Source: Blepharisma japonicum
Lineage: Eukaryota > Ciliophora > Heterotrichea > Heterotrichida > Blepharismidae
Length of the DNA: 64,000 nt
Assembly: GCA_949751835.1 (NCBI GenBank)
Contig: CATKHK010000006.1
Span: 310,001-374,000 of the forward strand
Direction of reading: 5' to 3'
The position numbers and the translations under genes were made by a program. Below, one piece after another: positions 39,762-50,639 of this stretch. The notes under the pieces were generated by a model. That model saw nothing but the letters and a program-made list of their open reading frames with translations. It made no database searches and was not told the DNA's origin. The number at the start of each line of letters is the position of its first letter. Position 1 is the first letter of the stretch.

Positions 39762-40437
39762 ATTAATATTTATATTAGACTTTTACTTGTAGCACTGTAT
39801 AGGTAAAATGGAAGAAAAAAACTATTTGATTGAAACTTTTATTAGCAATAATTTCAAAGGAGATGAATAACTAGCTTTATAACTCAAGAACACTTTTTAT
39901 AGGACTAGTGTATTTACACATTTTATTAGGCGAAAATAATATATATAATTATGAACCGATATAAGTAGTAATTGACGGTTATATTTTTTAAGAAAATATA
40001 TATGATAGAATTCAAAGTTTAGCTAATTGTAAACTATTTGCTTATAGCCTTAGCATTTTTCATATATATCCTATATTTATCATAGTTCTTATATTTCAGT
40101 TTTATATGAAAAGGGCATTTTTAATTAAATCGTGTTAATAAGCTCAATCGTATTTGCCAATCACAAAAATATTTTCAGCTTAACTTATATTAATTTAAAA
40201 CAAATTAAAGCATTTTATTTGAATTCTGATTTTATTTCCCTTAACTTTTTTTTCTGTGTAATTCAATTAGCAAAATATTAAATCAAAAATTCAAAAAATT
40301 TACTGAGCTTTATATTCTTACTAGTAAATCTCAACAATTCTCGATATCTAGTTTTCATTCCTTTGCATACCAACTCCAAATATTCATTTTGTAGCTTAAA
40401 ATTCCAAAATTACTTTAATAATAAGAAATTTAAATTA
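39762..40437. other. Intergenic, AT-rich
   Basis: About 675 bases with long A/T runs. No gene, repeat or RNA gene was recognised. Confidence 0.55.
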
Positions 40438-41181
40438 CTATGCACCAAATGATTGGTAAATTCTTTGAAGCTTAGAAACCTTAGACAAATCCAAAATCTG
40501 ATATTTAGGGAACATCTCTTTCATAACCTCATCACAAACTCCAAACTTATCAATTAGCCCATGCTTTACTGATTCATCTGCTGTAAAAACATCTCCATTA
40601 TACAAAACTTCATCTCTTTTTGCATTTTCAACCTTAATTTTCCCTTTCCTAGATTCCTCTACTGCATTTTTGAACTCTTCTGCTGTTTCTTGGATTAATC
40701 CCCCAAGCCATTTCTGGGCATCTGGTTTAAGCTCTTTTAGCGGGTCAACTCTTTCTTGTAAATCTAATGGAGAAGTTGCCCAGCTTCTACGTTCAATCCC
40801 ATATTTAGCTGCAAGTCCTTTGATACCACATAAGCTAAAGACAGCCCCAATACTTCCTACAATTGATCCAGGTGTTGCATAAAGCTCATTTGCAGCTGAC
40901 ATCACATAATATCCTCCAGATGCTGCAAGATCTTCAGCAAATGCGTAGATTGGGATGTGGTGGTGTTTAGAAAATGCTAATAAACGCTGCCGAATTAAAG
41001 AACTTTGGGCTGCACTTCCTCCTGGAGAATTGACAACTATAGCAAGAGCAACTGGGCTTCTCCAGCGTTTTTTTTGTAAATCTTTGTTTAGCTTTTCAAG
41101 AGTTTTCTCTGATATGGCACCTGAAATGCGGATTTTAAACACTGCTTTTCGGAGATCTGAAATTTTCTTAATAGCCTCCAT
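40438..41181 (-). CDS. S49 (SppA/SohB) peptidase-family protein
   Basis: 247 residues, one frame, ATG to TAG. It has the S49 clp-like fold signature: VNSPGGSAAQS, FAEDLAASGGYYVMSAANEL with nucleophile S88, and ATPGSIVGSIGAVFSL. In active SppA and SohB enzymes a Lys sits about 50 residues after the Ser, followed a few residues later by a P (YK...P pattern). Here the equivalent is LDLQERVDPL, with Q142 at the Lys position. It may therefore be catalytically weak, or use another residue; this rests on my alignment from memory. No signal peptide or membrane segment is seen, so it is soluble, perhaps mitochondrial or cytosolic. The family is mostly bacterial and organellar. Confidence 0.88.
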   Translation of the reverse strand: MEAIKKISDLRKAVFKIRISGAISEKTLEKLNKDLQKKRWRSPVALAIVVNSPGGSAAQSSLIRQRLLAFSKHHHIPIYAFAEDLAASGGYYVMSAANELYATPGSIVGSIGAVFSLCGIKGLAAKYGIERRSWATSPLDLQERVDPLKELKPDAQKWLGGLIQETAEEFKNAVEESRKGKIKVENAKRDEVLYNGDVFTADESVKHGLIDKFGVCDEVMKEMFPKYQILDLSKVSKLQRIYQSFGA

Positions 41182-42327
41182 TTATTAGATTACTCAAGAG
41201 ATTTGTATCTGACAAAGAAAATGTGTAGATTTTCTTTTGATATTAGGCAGATATTATTGCAAAATATATTAATTTTTAAGCCATCATGGACAAGAGGTAA
41301 AATAACTTTCAACAATTTTTAGACATGAAGGCTTGCTTTGCAGTATTATTTGGCTATAATAAGTAAGAATGGCATCTAGACCACTTTAAGATTTGAAATT
41401 GATTTTTAGGATCAAAAAATATAAATATTGAAAATTGAAATAAAAATAAGCCTCTGCTATATTTTTGATTAAAATAAAATTTTGACAAATCGCATTTTAC
41501 CGCTTAAAATTAGAAAATAGTATATAGGCAAAAAACTAATTCAACTCAAAAATAGCTTTTAGATGTATCAATTTATTTATAATTTAATTATTTAACTCTA
41601 ATTAATTCTTAAAAATTAAAATATGCAAAATATTAAAACATTAATCAAAATTTCAAGAAATCCAATAAATTTAATTTAATTTATTATATGCTAAATGCTT
41701 TCTCACTCTATATTATATAAAGTTTATCATCTTTAGTCAATATGATAACATATGCCTCTCGGTTCCATTAAAAGTGAAAAATATTTGTATCAGGAAATTA
41801 TTGAACTTACTTTGATTTTTCTTATTGATTTTATATAAAGCTCAGTCTTCAATGCCTTCAATATCAATAAGAAGTCTTGTGAGTAACTGAAATTTTAAAT
41901 CATGAGGCTAAACATTATTATTTTTATTTATTATAGATTGTTTTTCAACATAATCCTTTACTGAATAAGCTTAATAAATTATCAAAATGACCAATTTCAT
42001 GATTTTCAAAAATATAAAAATCTTCCTTTTAGTCATTCCATAGCTAGTAAACTAAGAAAATAGGTGAAAAATTAAAGTAGCATCGATTTTGGTAATATAG
42101 AAAAATTATTTTTTAAGATTGGGCAGTAGCCTGTATTAGCACTTCTTCCTATTTATAAAAATTAAGAATTGAATAAGACGCAGAAGATTGTTTAATGTCT
42201 TTGAGTGGATTAAATTATCGCTTTTAAGTGCGTATAAATGTTCAGTATACATCCGAGTTTTAACAAAAACTGTTTCTTATCAAATAAACTATATGTGGAT
42301 TACTTCTAATATTAGTAATCAATAAAA
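41182..42327. other. Long intergenic region
   Basis: About 1.15 kb, AT-rich, between divergent genes. No gene, repeat or RNA gene was recognised. Confidence 0.55.
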
Positions 42328-42858
42328 ATGCTCCAAAAGAAACCTCTAATACTCCCAAAAATCAAAGGTTGCAAGAATATTAGCGAAGCCTCACCATCAA
42401 GTTTTAAGCCTGTAAAAATTCCATCCCCCAAAAGTGCAAGACACTCATATGAAATAAAGCGCCGAGTTGCTCTATCAGGACAATACACTAATCCTAGAAA
42501 TAATATTACAAATATTAAAATATCAAGGCAAATGAGTTTTTCTTCTTTAGTTGAACAAGAAACTTCGGTTCTGAGGCATTCACTAACGCAAAATTCTTTA
42601 CCAGCCACAATAATTAAAAAATTCGAATATCTCAAGATCAGGAGAAGATTTAAGGAGATGGGAGAATTTACCAAAAGAATTCCAGAAACAGATCCTCTTG
42701 AAAGTTTATATGCAAATGTACCGTTTATTGATCACGTTCGAAGCGATAATATTCATAGAATAAGAGATGAGCTAATGAGAAATATAAAACCTGTATACGA
42801 AGATCAAAATGAAGCTTGTGATACATGGCGGCAAGATTCTGAAATTCTTTATGTTTAA
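42328..42858 (+). CDS. Unrecognised basic protein, 176 aa
   Basis: ATG to TAA in one frame, with strong codon regularity and no TGA. It is rich in Lys, Arg, Ser and Pro in the N-terminal 60 residues (MLQKKPLILPKIKGCKNISE). The second half has mixed charge and a conserved-looking segment (EFTKRIPETDPLESLYANVP). No domain, membrane segment or signal peptide is seen. It may be a disordered regulator. I do not recognise it; confidence that it is a real gene is moderate. Confidence 0.5.
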   Translation: MLQKKPLILPKIKGCKNISEASPSSFKPVKIPSPKSARHSYEIKRRVALSGQYTNPRNNITNIKISRQMSFSSLVEQETSVLRHSLTQNSLPATIIKKFEYLKIRRRFKEMGEFTKRIPETDPLESLYANVPFIDHVRSDNIHRIRDELMRNIKPVYEDQNEACDTWRQDSEILYV

Positions 42859-43293
42859 ATGTTTTACAATTTTAACTAATATCTAGAAAAATCATTAAAT
42901 TTATGAGAAATCAAAAATCGTTTTTAAGCATTTTTTATCATTAAATCCAAAAATCATTATTTTTTTCCCGTTTATATAGATATTACAAAACTTAAAATTA
43001 TCAAATAATGCTAAAATGTGTAACCGAAACTGGAATAAATGCAATATAGTCAATAATGAAATACCTTCTTGGAAATAAATTTTAAAGAAAATTATATCTA
43101 GATTCTTTATGAGGTAGTGAATTCAGTTTCCTAAAGCAAGATTTTTTCGATTTTCGATAAAGATATTAGATCTTTAAATAATAAGATAAATTAATGATTT
43201 TAAATATATAAAGAAAAATTCTGAGAAAAATTTATTATATTAAAGTTGTTTTTATTTTACAAATTTTTTATTAGAATAGCAAACTATTTAAAC
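42859..43293. other. Intergenic, AT-rich
   Basis: A 435-base convergent gap with no recognisable feature. Confidence 0.55.
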
Positions 43294-44445
43294 TTATTCA
43301 CTTAATCCTAAAATTTGAGAATTTCTTTGGAAATTTGCTATTTCATGAAAGCCTGCCAAAGCAAGCTCAGAAAATTTTTTTATCATCTTTTCATATGCTA
43401 ATACTCTATTTTTTTTAAAATCTGGTAACTCTTGAACACAAAGCCTTATTATCATAATACTCAAAATCTTCGTAACATCTTCAATTTCGTTTTTAAGACT
43501 TATAGCAGTGGCCAAATCTCTATTTTTGCATACTATTTTATTTGAATTATCTATTCTTTCTTTATCTTTAACTTTAGCTATTTTACAGAATTGTTTTTCT
43601 TTTTGCAGCTTAATATTTTCATAATAATTTTTTTTACTGATTGCTTCTAACGTTGACTTTATTTCTAAAATTTCTCGATGGATTCAATCAAACAGCTCTT
43701 TATAAGGATTTTCCAATTTAATTTTGTCAAAAGGAAAAATCACTCCATCTCTGAAATCTCGCATATTTCCAATATATCTAGATTCAATATCTTTAATTCT
43801 TTCATTCATATTTGAATACAAAGACTGAAAAGTAATAAATTCGCTTAAGATCGATTTTACATTTTTCTTCAAATTTTGAAGATTTTCTAAACTCTGTTTC
43901 AAAAATTTCTCATCATCTATAAGCTGAAACAGCATTTTATCTGTAACCTTTATATCAGAATCATGTGTGCAAATTCTCTCATTTGTGTATGCGATATCAT
44001 GAATAGATCATCTAATTTCGTTGCTCCTTTCTTCGAAATCTGCTGCTCCACGGATAAATAAGTGGAATTCTTCACTTTTGTAGAGAAATTTATGCTTTAC
44101 TAGCTGGCGGAGAAAGTAGCTGAGCATTTTTCTTCTTGATTCTATAAAGGCATCAGAAAAATTGCCTATGAACTTTTTAGGTGGCAGAGGAGCTATCAAG
44201 CAGCCAGGTCATCGGTTTGTAAGTAAATTTCTTAGAACTAAAAAATCACTATACCTTCTGTACGATTCAAACCTTCCTTCAATATCTATCCCATGAACCA
44301 TATAAACTGTATATTTAGAGAACGTGCTTTCTTCGTAGAGACGAGGATTTGACACATGGATTTCAACAAAGTCTTCAGGAGGACAATTTGGGTCTCTTTC
44401 ATAGTGTGACACTTCTATTTCATTTCCAAAAATTCCTGCATTCAT
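43294..44445 (-). CDS. Sorting nexin (PX domain plus helical C-terminus)
   Basis: 383 residues from ATG 44443-44445 to TAA, with TGA read as Trp at 44206, 44005 and 43681 regions (TNRWPGCL, EIRWSIHD, LFDWIHRE). Residues about 25-130 are a PX domain: YMVHGIDIEGRFESYRRYSDF with the RRYSDF phosphoinositide-binding core, LIAPLPPKKFIGNF, and MLSYFLRQLVKHKFLY. The C-terminal 230 residues are helical and consistent with a BAR-like or SNX coiled-coil region (EISKKNYYENIKLQKEKQFC and neighbours). PX-BAR-type sorting nexins bind PI3P on endosomes and shape tubules for retromer-type sorting. BAR is inferred from helicity only. Confidence 0.85.
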
Positions 44446-44708
44446 TAGATTTAATTTGGTAGTGTTAATTTTAATGTTCTTAGATCATTGATTATAAATA
44501 ATAGTCAACCTATAAAATATATTTTTATTATATAAAATTTGTTAAACTATAAAACATCTGGCTAGTTTAAATACTTTGAGTAAAATATGTCATCTATTAA
44601 TATGCCAAAGTAATGAAATTTAGATTTTTAATAAGAAATTAGTATTAAATCTGAATTTATAAAAAAATTACTCAAAATTAATAAACAATTTGACTGGAAA
44701 TGTTTAGA

Positions 44709-45695
44709 TTATGATATCCCGTTCATCTTCATGACTACGTCAAAGATGTCGCTTTTTTCGTTGAAATCGATTACCAAGATGTTTCCCATGCGCCAATATG
44801 GAGTCTTCTCGTATTTTTCCCAGAATTTAGGTAAATGTTTATTGCAATGATCTGAAAGATCTTCAACAGTATGAGATTCCCAAGGAAGTAAAGTATGCAA
44901 AATAGTGTCAGCAGTAGGCTCAAGTACCCATGACATCTTGTAAAGCACACCAGGCCACAGCTTGCTGTTATATTCTTCAACAATGGGGGTTGTTTCATTT
45001 ATCAGTAATGATTCTTTATCAACATTAGGGTTGGTTGTTTTAATAGCTGAGCCTGGCCAAATACTAACCCCATCATACTCTAGCTCCATTGTAACAACAG
45101 CTCTTTTGCCTGCCTTGATCATATCATTGACTGTGAAGTTAAAGGATGTATTCACTGGGTACATATAAGCACCCAATGTGCTTTTCACTGTGGATTGGAG
45201 GTTAGTCAAGTTCAATTTAGTATAGCTGCCAGTGAAGTGAGACAATTCGACGACTACGATTTCTTTGTCATATGATTTCAAATAATCAGCAATTGTCTGA
45301 AGCATTGGCTGAACGGCTGTCCCATACATATTGTTATAGACAAACCAGTTATTCATGGTCGAATTAAATGCAAGTTTAAAGTCGAAATATCTGATTCCTT
45401 TCTCCAATTGGTCTTTAATTTCAATTGCTTGATCTCTGGACCACTTAATCATTTCTTTTTCTTTGTTTAAGTGGAAAGGCTTGATCACAACATCAATGGC
45501 AGGCCAAAGCTCAAGAGCTTGGCCTGGGACTTGGACTTCGGTTAAATCATAGGTACCACTGTTTTGGGTACCTGGAAGTGTTATATTTTGAAGTGATTTT
45601 GGACCAACTTTATCAATACCATCTGCTATCCATTTCTTAGGATCCAAAGCAGAGAAAAGAGGAATGATTGCTAATAAAAGAAAAGCAGAGACCAT
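44709..45695 (-). CDS. Secreted PLC-X domain protein, probable pseudoenzyme
   Basis: 328 residues from ATG 45693-45695. The N-terminus MVSAFLLLAIIPLFSALDPK is a signal peptide. The rest aligns with the PI-PLC X-domain (PLCXD) family: ITLPGTQNSGTYDL, then KGIRYFDFKLAF, NWFVYNNMYGT, EIVVVELSHF, and many N-glycosylation sequons (NIT, NST, NLT). The two catalytic His of the family (LPGTHDSGTY and the FVHGxYG block) are replaced here by Gln (Q44) and Asn (N121). Arg and Asp of GIRYFD are kept. Loss of both His implies no phosphodiesterase activity, so a binding role is likely. An earlier in-frame TTG is not used as start. Confidence 0.82.
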   Translation of the reverse strand: MVSAFLLLAIIPLFSALDPKKWIADGIDKVGPKSLQNITLPGTQNSGTYDLTEVQVPGQALELWPAIDVVIKPFHLNKEKEMIKWSRDQAIEIKDQLEKGIRYFDFKLAFNSTMNNWFVYNNMYGTAVQPMLQTIADYLKSYDKEIVVVELSHFTGSYTKLNLTNLQSTVKSTLGAYMYPVNTSFNFTVNDMIKAGKRAVVTMELEYDGVSIWPGSAIKTTNPNVDKESLLINETTPIVEEYNSKLWPGVLYKMSWVLEPTADTILHTLLPWESHTVEDLSDHCNKHLPKFWEKYEKTPYWRMGNILVIDFNEKSDIFDVVMKMNGIS

Positions 45696-45716
45696 CCTAA
45701 TTATTATAAGGCTCAA

Positions 45717-46774
45717 AATGATGGTTAAATTATGTCGACAAGTTTTTATGCAATAAAGATGAGAAATGAGTGAAAATTAAAGGGAAGGCAACCGAGATAA
45801 GATGGAAACACATTTATTATAGAAATTTGAAAAACCCTCAAGAAAATATAGGTTTGAAATAATTTTAATAATTTTAGCTACAATTTTCTGTTGAAATAAA
45901 TGCTTTATAAAAATAATCATTTTATAAGAGAGCAGTATAAGAGCATGGCCAGAAGAGATTTAATTAACTTATATTTTTAATTTCCTTTGCAGAAGATATA
46001 GGACAGCACAAAATCGCTTAATTACCATTAAAGTGCATGAAATTTTTATTAATTTGGGAAACTCAGCACAATTAGTTTTAATATTTTAAGTTTCCTTAGC
46101 CTGCGACATTGACATCTTAATCCAAAACAATTTAAGCATCCTTAATTTCGTTTTGAAATGTAATAGACTAAATATCAGAAATTCCTCTTTGATTGATGAT
46201 CCTCATTGCGATTTAAGCTAATTAAAAAATTATTATGTTCAGTTCTGTTTTGTTCTTAAATATTGAGATAGGAGATAAAAAACAGTTAAAGCATCTTAAT
46301 TTTTTAAAAATTTGCATAAAAAATACTCAAGACAACGTTTTTTTAATCTATTTTATTATTTAATATAAGCATAATTACTTCTATTACCAAAATTCAAATT
46401 TCCCTATTTTCCTTATTTTTACAGTTCAGGGCAAAAAACTCTTCAGTGAACTCAAAACTTTACTTTCTGATTTTTTTTTCGATAATATTAGAAATGCATC
46501 GATGAGTCATTTATTCAAGTTAATAAGAATTTCAATAATAAGCTTAAAAAGGGATGATTTATGTAATTTACTTTTATACAGTTTGTCAGTAAAAACAAAT
46601 TTTTGAATTTCTGTTTTATTTTCTTTCTACATAAGCTCACATTTCCTTAAGCTTTTACAATTTCTAGGAATTAATTGCGTCCTCCTTAGGGTTTTCCAAA
46701 AGTAGCGACGTCAGATTTTTTTTTAGTTCTAGAATTAATTCACTCGAAAACATGTCCAGTTTAATAAATTAACC
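45717..46774. other. Long intergenic region
   Basis: About 1 kb, AT-rich, between divergent genes. No gene, repeat or RNA was recognised. Confidence 0.55.
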
Positions 46775-48196
46775 ATGGGAATAAAAGTAAGTAAAGTAAA
46801 ACACACAGTCTCACTAGAGACAATTCAGGAGAGGTCTTCTCTCACTAATCAAGAAATTTCGATACACAAAGCATACAAATTTGGGAAAGTCATAGGCGCT
46901 GGGAACTTTGGAGTTGTAAGAGAGGCGTTTCCAACTGACTCCTTAATAAAAGTCGCCATAAAGGCCATTTCTAAAGGCATGAAAGGGTTCGATATAAAAA
47001 AAGCCTCCAGAGAAGTAGCCATACTTAAGTCAATAGATCACCCCAATATCATTAGATTTAATGAAGCCTATGAAGACGACAGAAATATTTTTATTGTTTC
47101 TGAACATTGCCAAGGTGGCCATTTATGGAAAAAAATGATAACACAAAGAAAACTTACAGAAATTGAGGCCCAGACTTACATTAATCAGATGCTTCTAGCT
47201 ATAAACTATTTGCATCTACATAAAATTGTACATAGAGACATAAAGCCAGAAAATTTTTTATTTGTCTCTCCAGACCATAGTGAGCTAAAGTTAATTGACT
47301 TTGGCTTTGCAAAAAAATACAATAAATTTTCATCAATGCACAAATGTTTAGGAACATCTTATTACATAGCTCCTGAAGTTTTGAAAGGAAATTATGACCA
47401 AAAATGCGATGAATGGAGCATTGGAGTCATTATGTACACAATGCTTTGTGGAGAATTACCTTTTTACAGTAAAGATTTGCATACAGCTTTTGAACAAATA
47501 AAAAAAGGAGCCTTTTGTACAACAAGTGAGAATTGGAACCAAATTTCTCTAGAAGGGAAAGATCTGATAGGGAAATTGTTATCTGTGAATCCTTCTAAAA
47601 GAATTTCTGCGAAGAAAGCATTAAACCATCCTTGGCTTCATACAATGACAAATAGCGATCCTTTAGTGGATGGATCCTTAATCAGCTCTTTCCAAGAGTA
47701 TTGCAAATCATCAGTTTTTCATAAAGAAATCCTTAACATGATGATCAAATACATGACTTTTAATGAAATTAGGGAAATAAATCAGCTTTTCCTAAACTTC
47801 GATAAAGAAAAAAAAGGTGAAATTTCTATAAAATCTTTTAATAGATTTTTACAGAGCTCACTTACCAGTATATCCATAGACACAATAAAAAACTTGCTTA
47901 AGGAAATTGATACTGATAAAGACGGCATTATCAACTACACAGAATTCTTAGCAGCCGCTGTGAGCTCAATACATCAGTTTACTCGAGAAGAAATTTGGTT
48001 TATTTTTGATCAGTTTGATAGCGAAAGAAAGGGGTTTATAACACCAAATGATATTAGAAGAACATTGCAAAGGTCAGGCTCTACAATAGAAAAGGACATA
48101 GAAAGTAAATTACTCAAGGACATAGGAAGAAAAAATATTGCAAAAATTGATTTCAAAGGATTTCTTGATATCTTTACAAATGGATGGAGAAATTAG
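46775..48196 (+). CDS. Calcium-dependent protein kinase (CDPK)
   Basis: 473 residues, ATG to TAG. MGIKVS at the start is a good N-myristoylation site (G2, S6). The kinase domain (about 32-295) is intact: VIGAGNFGVV, AIKAISK with the Lys, HRDIKPENFLF, LIDFGFAKK (DFG) and SYYIAPEVLKG. Four EF-hand regions follow the autoinhibitory junction: NFDKEKKGEISIKSF, EIDTDKDGIINYTEFL (canonical), QFDSERKGFITPNDI, and a last one (DIGRKNIAKIDFKGFL) that is degenerate. It phosphorylates Ser/Thr targets on calcium signals, probably at membranes. The full kinase and calcium-sensor layout is the standard CDPK plan. Confidence 0.96.
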   Translation: MGIKVSKVKHTVSLETIQERSSLTNQEISIHKAYKFGKVIGAGNFGVVREAFPTDSLIKVAIKAISKGMKGFDIKKASREVAILKSIDHPNIIRFNEAYEDDRNIFIVSEHCQGGHLWKKMITQRKLTEIEAQTYINQMLLAINYLHLHKIVHRDIKPENFLFVSPDHSELKLIDFGFAKKYNKFSSMHKCLGTSYYIAPEVLKGNYDQKCDEWSIGVIMYTMLCGELPFYSKDLHTAFEQIKKGAFCTTSENWNQISLEGKDLIGKLLSVNPSKRISAKKALNHPWLHTMTNSDPLVDGSLISSFQEYCKSSVFHKEILNMMIKYMTFNEIREINQLFLNFDKEKKGEISIKSFNRFLQSSLTSISIDTIKNLLKEIDTDKDGIINYTEFLAAAVSSIHQFTREEIWFIFDQFDSERKGFITPNDIRRTLQRSGSTIEKDIESKLLKDIGRKNIAKIDFKGFLDIFTNGWRN

Positions 48197-48415
48197 ATTT
48201 TTACACAAACTCTATGATGAAATCATCATGGATATATAAAATTAATTAATTTTTTGGAATAAGAGTTGAATCAATACCTAATTTATATATGCCAAATCTG
48301 TAAGAGGCTTAAAATTTAATTCTTCTATTTGAGTTTATACAAATAATAGCTTTCAGAATTGTAAATGGTCGAATGCATATTTAGCCATTTGAATAATTTA
48401 CAAAACACTGTAAAT

Positions 48416-49066
48416 ATGGAAAATCAATCAGGATAGTAACTTTCAATCAGTGATTATCTTTTTAAGATCCTCTTAATCGGAGACTCTGAGGTTGGAAAAT
48501 CTTCTCTGTTGCTTCGTCTTTGTGATGACGTTTATAGCGAAAACTACACTGCTACCATCGGGGTCGATTTCGTAAGAATCATCTAGAAAATACGCACAAT
48601 CCAAGATTCAGGTTTATCTTTAAAGCTTCAGCTATGAGATACAGCAGGCCAAGAACGATTTATTTCTATAACATCCAACTATTATCGTGGCCCTCATGGA
48701 ATTGTAATTATTTACGACATTACAAACCGCGAGTCTTTTTATCATCTCAATAATTGGTTACAACAAATTGAATTATATTCAGAACCTAATGTGAAAAAAT
48801 TTTTAATTGGAAATAAATCAGATTTGAGAGAAAGAAGAGCTGTGACATATGAAGAAGGGAAAAATTTCGCAAATAGCAAAGGTATGAATTTTATTGAAGT
48901 TTCTGCCAGGACTTCTAATAACGTAGAAGAAGCTTTTATTTTTTTTGCTAGAGAAATAAAGGAAGAAATAGCTGCGAAAATAATTATAGGAGCGAATTCA
49001 AAAGCAAATAAACTTGGACATGGAGAAGCAATAGTAACTGAAAGTAAATCTAAATGCTGTTCATAG
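48416..49066 (+). CDS. Rab-family small GTPase
   Basis: 206 residues in three exons, with 15-nt introns GTAACTTTCAATCAG (48436-48450) and GTAAGAATCATCTAG (48572-48586). After splicing it reads [21 protein letters not shown]1 is GDSEVGKSS, the effector-side strand is TIGVDF, G3 is WDTAGQERF (W is TGA), G4 GNKSDL and G5 EVSART. Rab1/8/10-like motifs are visible in [16 protein letters not shown]. The protein ends SKCCS, a double-Cys prenylation end of Rab type, so it is a membrane-trafficking switch on vesicles. The intron after GVDF is at the same codon position as in the Ras-like gene at 51036. Confidence 0.94.
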
Positions 49067-49217
49067 TTATTAAAAATATAATAAATTCACAATTCTAGCT
49101 TGGCAATACAAGCAATTACTCATCTTGATAATTTATTAATCAAATTTAAAATAATATAGAATAAAAATCTTATTATTCTATTAAAAACCCTTAATCTTTC
49201 ATTCTGTTGCAATTAAA

Positions 49218-49919
49218 ATGTCAACTTACAATAACTCAAATTCAGTCTTCCAAGAACACGCTGCTCTCGTTAAAGAATTCCAGCAGCATATTAAAAAACT
49301 AAAAGACTTAACTGGGCAGCTTGGAACTTCAAAGGATAATCAAAAACTTCACGCTTCAATCACTCAGGAACGAGAATTTTCAATCAAACTCTGTAAACAG
49401 ATCATCCAATCTTTTAAAGAGAAGCAGCCATCACGTTCAGAAAAAATTCAGCATGATAACCTTACAAAACAATTTGAAGCTTTATCCAAGCAATTTCAAA
49501 GTCTTTGCCAAATGTCGCTGGAGAAACAAAAAACATATGTCGAAGATGAAAAATTGACAGAGGCTGGAAATGAGCCAGAAGAACTAGAAGAGTCGTTTAA
49601 AAGCGTAGGAGGGCTAGATGAAGCACTGCTAAAGGATAGGTTTGAAGAAGTACAGCAGCTGGAAAAGGATATGATTACTGTAAATGCTATGTTTAAAGAT
49701 GTCAGCAATATGGTTGTAGAGCAAGGAGGTATGCTAGATTCTGCTGAAAACAATGTAGATGTAGCTGAGAAAGAAACTGGAAGAGCTGTCGTTGAACTTA
49801 ATAAAGCAGAAGAATACCAAAAAAAAAGTAAAGGGAAGCTGTTTTGTATTTTGGGGATTGTGATAGTGGTTGTTTTGGTCTTAGTTGCAGTGGTAGTTAT
49901 ACCTATAGTGATGACTTAA
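49218..49919 (+). CDS. Qa-SNARE syntaxin
   Basis: 233 residues, one frame, ATG to TAA. A helical N-terminal region (about 1-130, Habc-like) is followed by a SNARE motif from about 140 to 200 (RFEEVQQLEKDMITVNAMFK) with the zero-layer Gln in SNMVVEQGG. The C-terminal tail anchor is the hydrophobic run from about 210 (LFCILGIVIVVVLVLVAVVV). It is most like endosomal syntaxin 7/12/Pep12-type Qa-SNAREs, which mediate vesicle fusion with endosomes and lysosomes. The subclass call is by general resemblance only. Confidence 0.9.
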   Translation: MSTYNNSNSVFQEHAALVKEFQQHIKKLKDLTGQLGTSKDNQKLHASITQEREFSIKLCKQIIQSFKEKQPSRSEKIQHDNLTKQFEALSKQFQSLCQMSLEKQKTYVEDEKLTEAGNEPEELEESFKSVGGLDEALLKDRFEEVQQLEKDMITVNAMFKDVSNMVVEQGGMLDSAENNVDVAEKETGRAVVELNKAEEYQKKSKGKLFCILGIVIVVVLVLVAVVVIPIVMT

Positions 49920-50166
49920 ATATTAATTTTAATGCATTTATATAAAGAAGAGCTATTATAAGGTTCTCCTTATTGCCTAATAAGAATTTATTTCTTATTT
50001 TCTACTATTAAATTAAGAAACAGCTTTATCATTTTATACTATTTTATGGTCGATTTGTTTCAATTATTATAAAATCTTAAGCTTATTTGCTTATGGCACT
50101 TATATTTTCCACAAAATCACATAATTTTTTCATATCTTTTAACAATATATTTTCCCTATAAGTAAA

Positions 50167-50547
50167 ATGGAAGTAAAAGATAATTCTGATTGGGAGTTTA
50201 AACTATTTGATTGCGCCAAAAATCCTTTGATGTGTGCTTGGGCATTATGTGTTCCTTGCGGCGGAGACTGTATGCAGGCTGTGACTGCTAAGGTTTCTGA
50301 CCCAAGAAGTAGAAATGCTGCTTGTATAGCTTGCTTGTGCTCTTTTACTTTATTTTGCTATGGGGGTGTTTTTAATCGTCATAGATTATCAAAGAAATTA
50401 GGGTTAAAAGATAATATTTTCATTAATATTTTGACTGCTGCTTGCTGCGAAAGTTGTGGAAATACACAAGAATGAATGGAAACGATGAAAAGAGTTAAAG
50501 GAAATCATGAGCTCACAATCGTTGATTATGTCCAAGGCAAAATATAA
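50167..50547 (+). CDS. PLAC8-family Cys-rich protein
   Basis: 126 residues, with TGA as Trp at 50473 (NTQEWMETM). It follows the PLAC8 (cornifelin/PCR) pattern: WEFKLFDCAKNPLMCAWALC, then PCGGDCMQA, two more Cys-rich hydrophobic stretches, RHRLSKKLGLKDN and ACCESCGNTQEW. PLAC8 proteins are small membrane-linked Cys-rich proteins; plant members affect cell size and cadmium resistance. It probably contains one or two membrane-embedded hairpins (NAACIACLCSFTLFCYGGVF). Its biological role here is unknown. Confidence 0.88.
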
Positions 50548-50639
50548 ATTATATATTAATTCTGAAATGTAAAAGCATCCATTTTAATATTTTAAAAAAA
50601 TAATTATTAATTTTTTATTGTATTTAAGACAGGGATGTC

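Noticed and set aside
40438-41181. Bacterial contamination because of an S49 peptidase
   Set aside because: Base composition, flanking ciliate genes and continuous sequence fit the host; organelle-type or lateral origin is enough.
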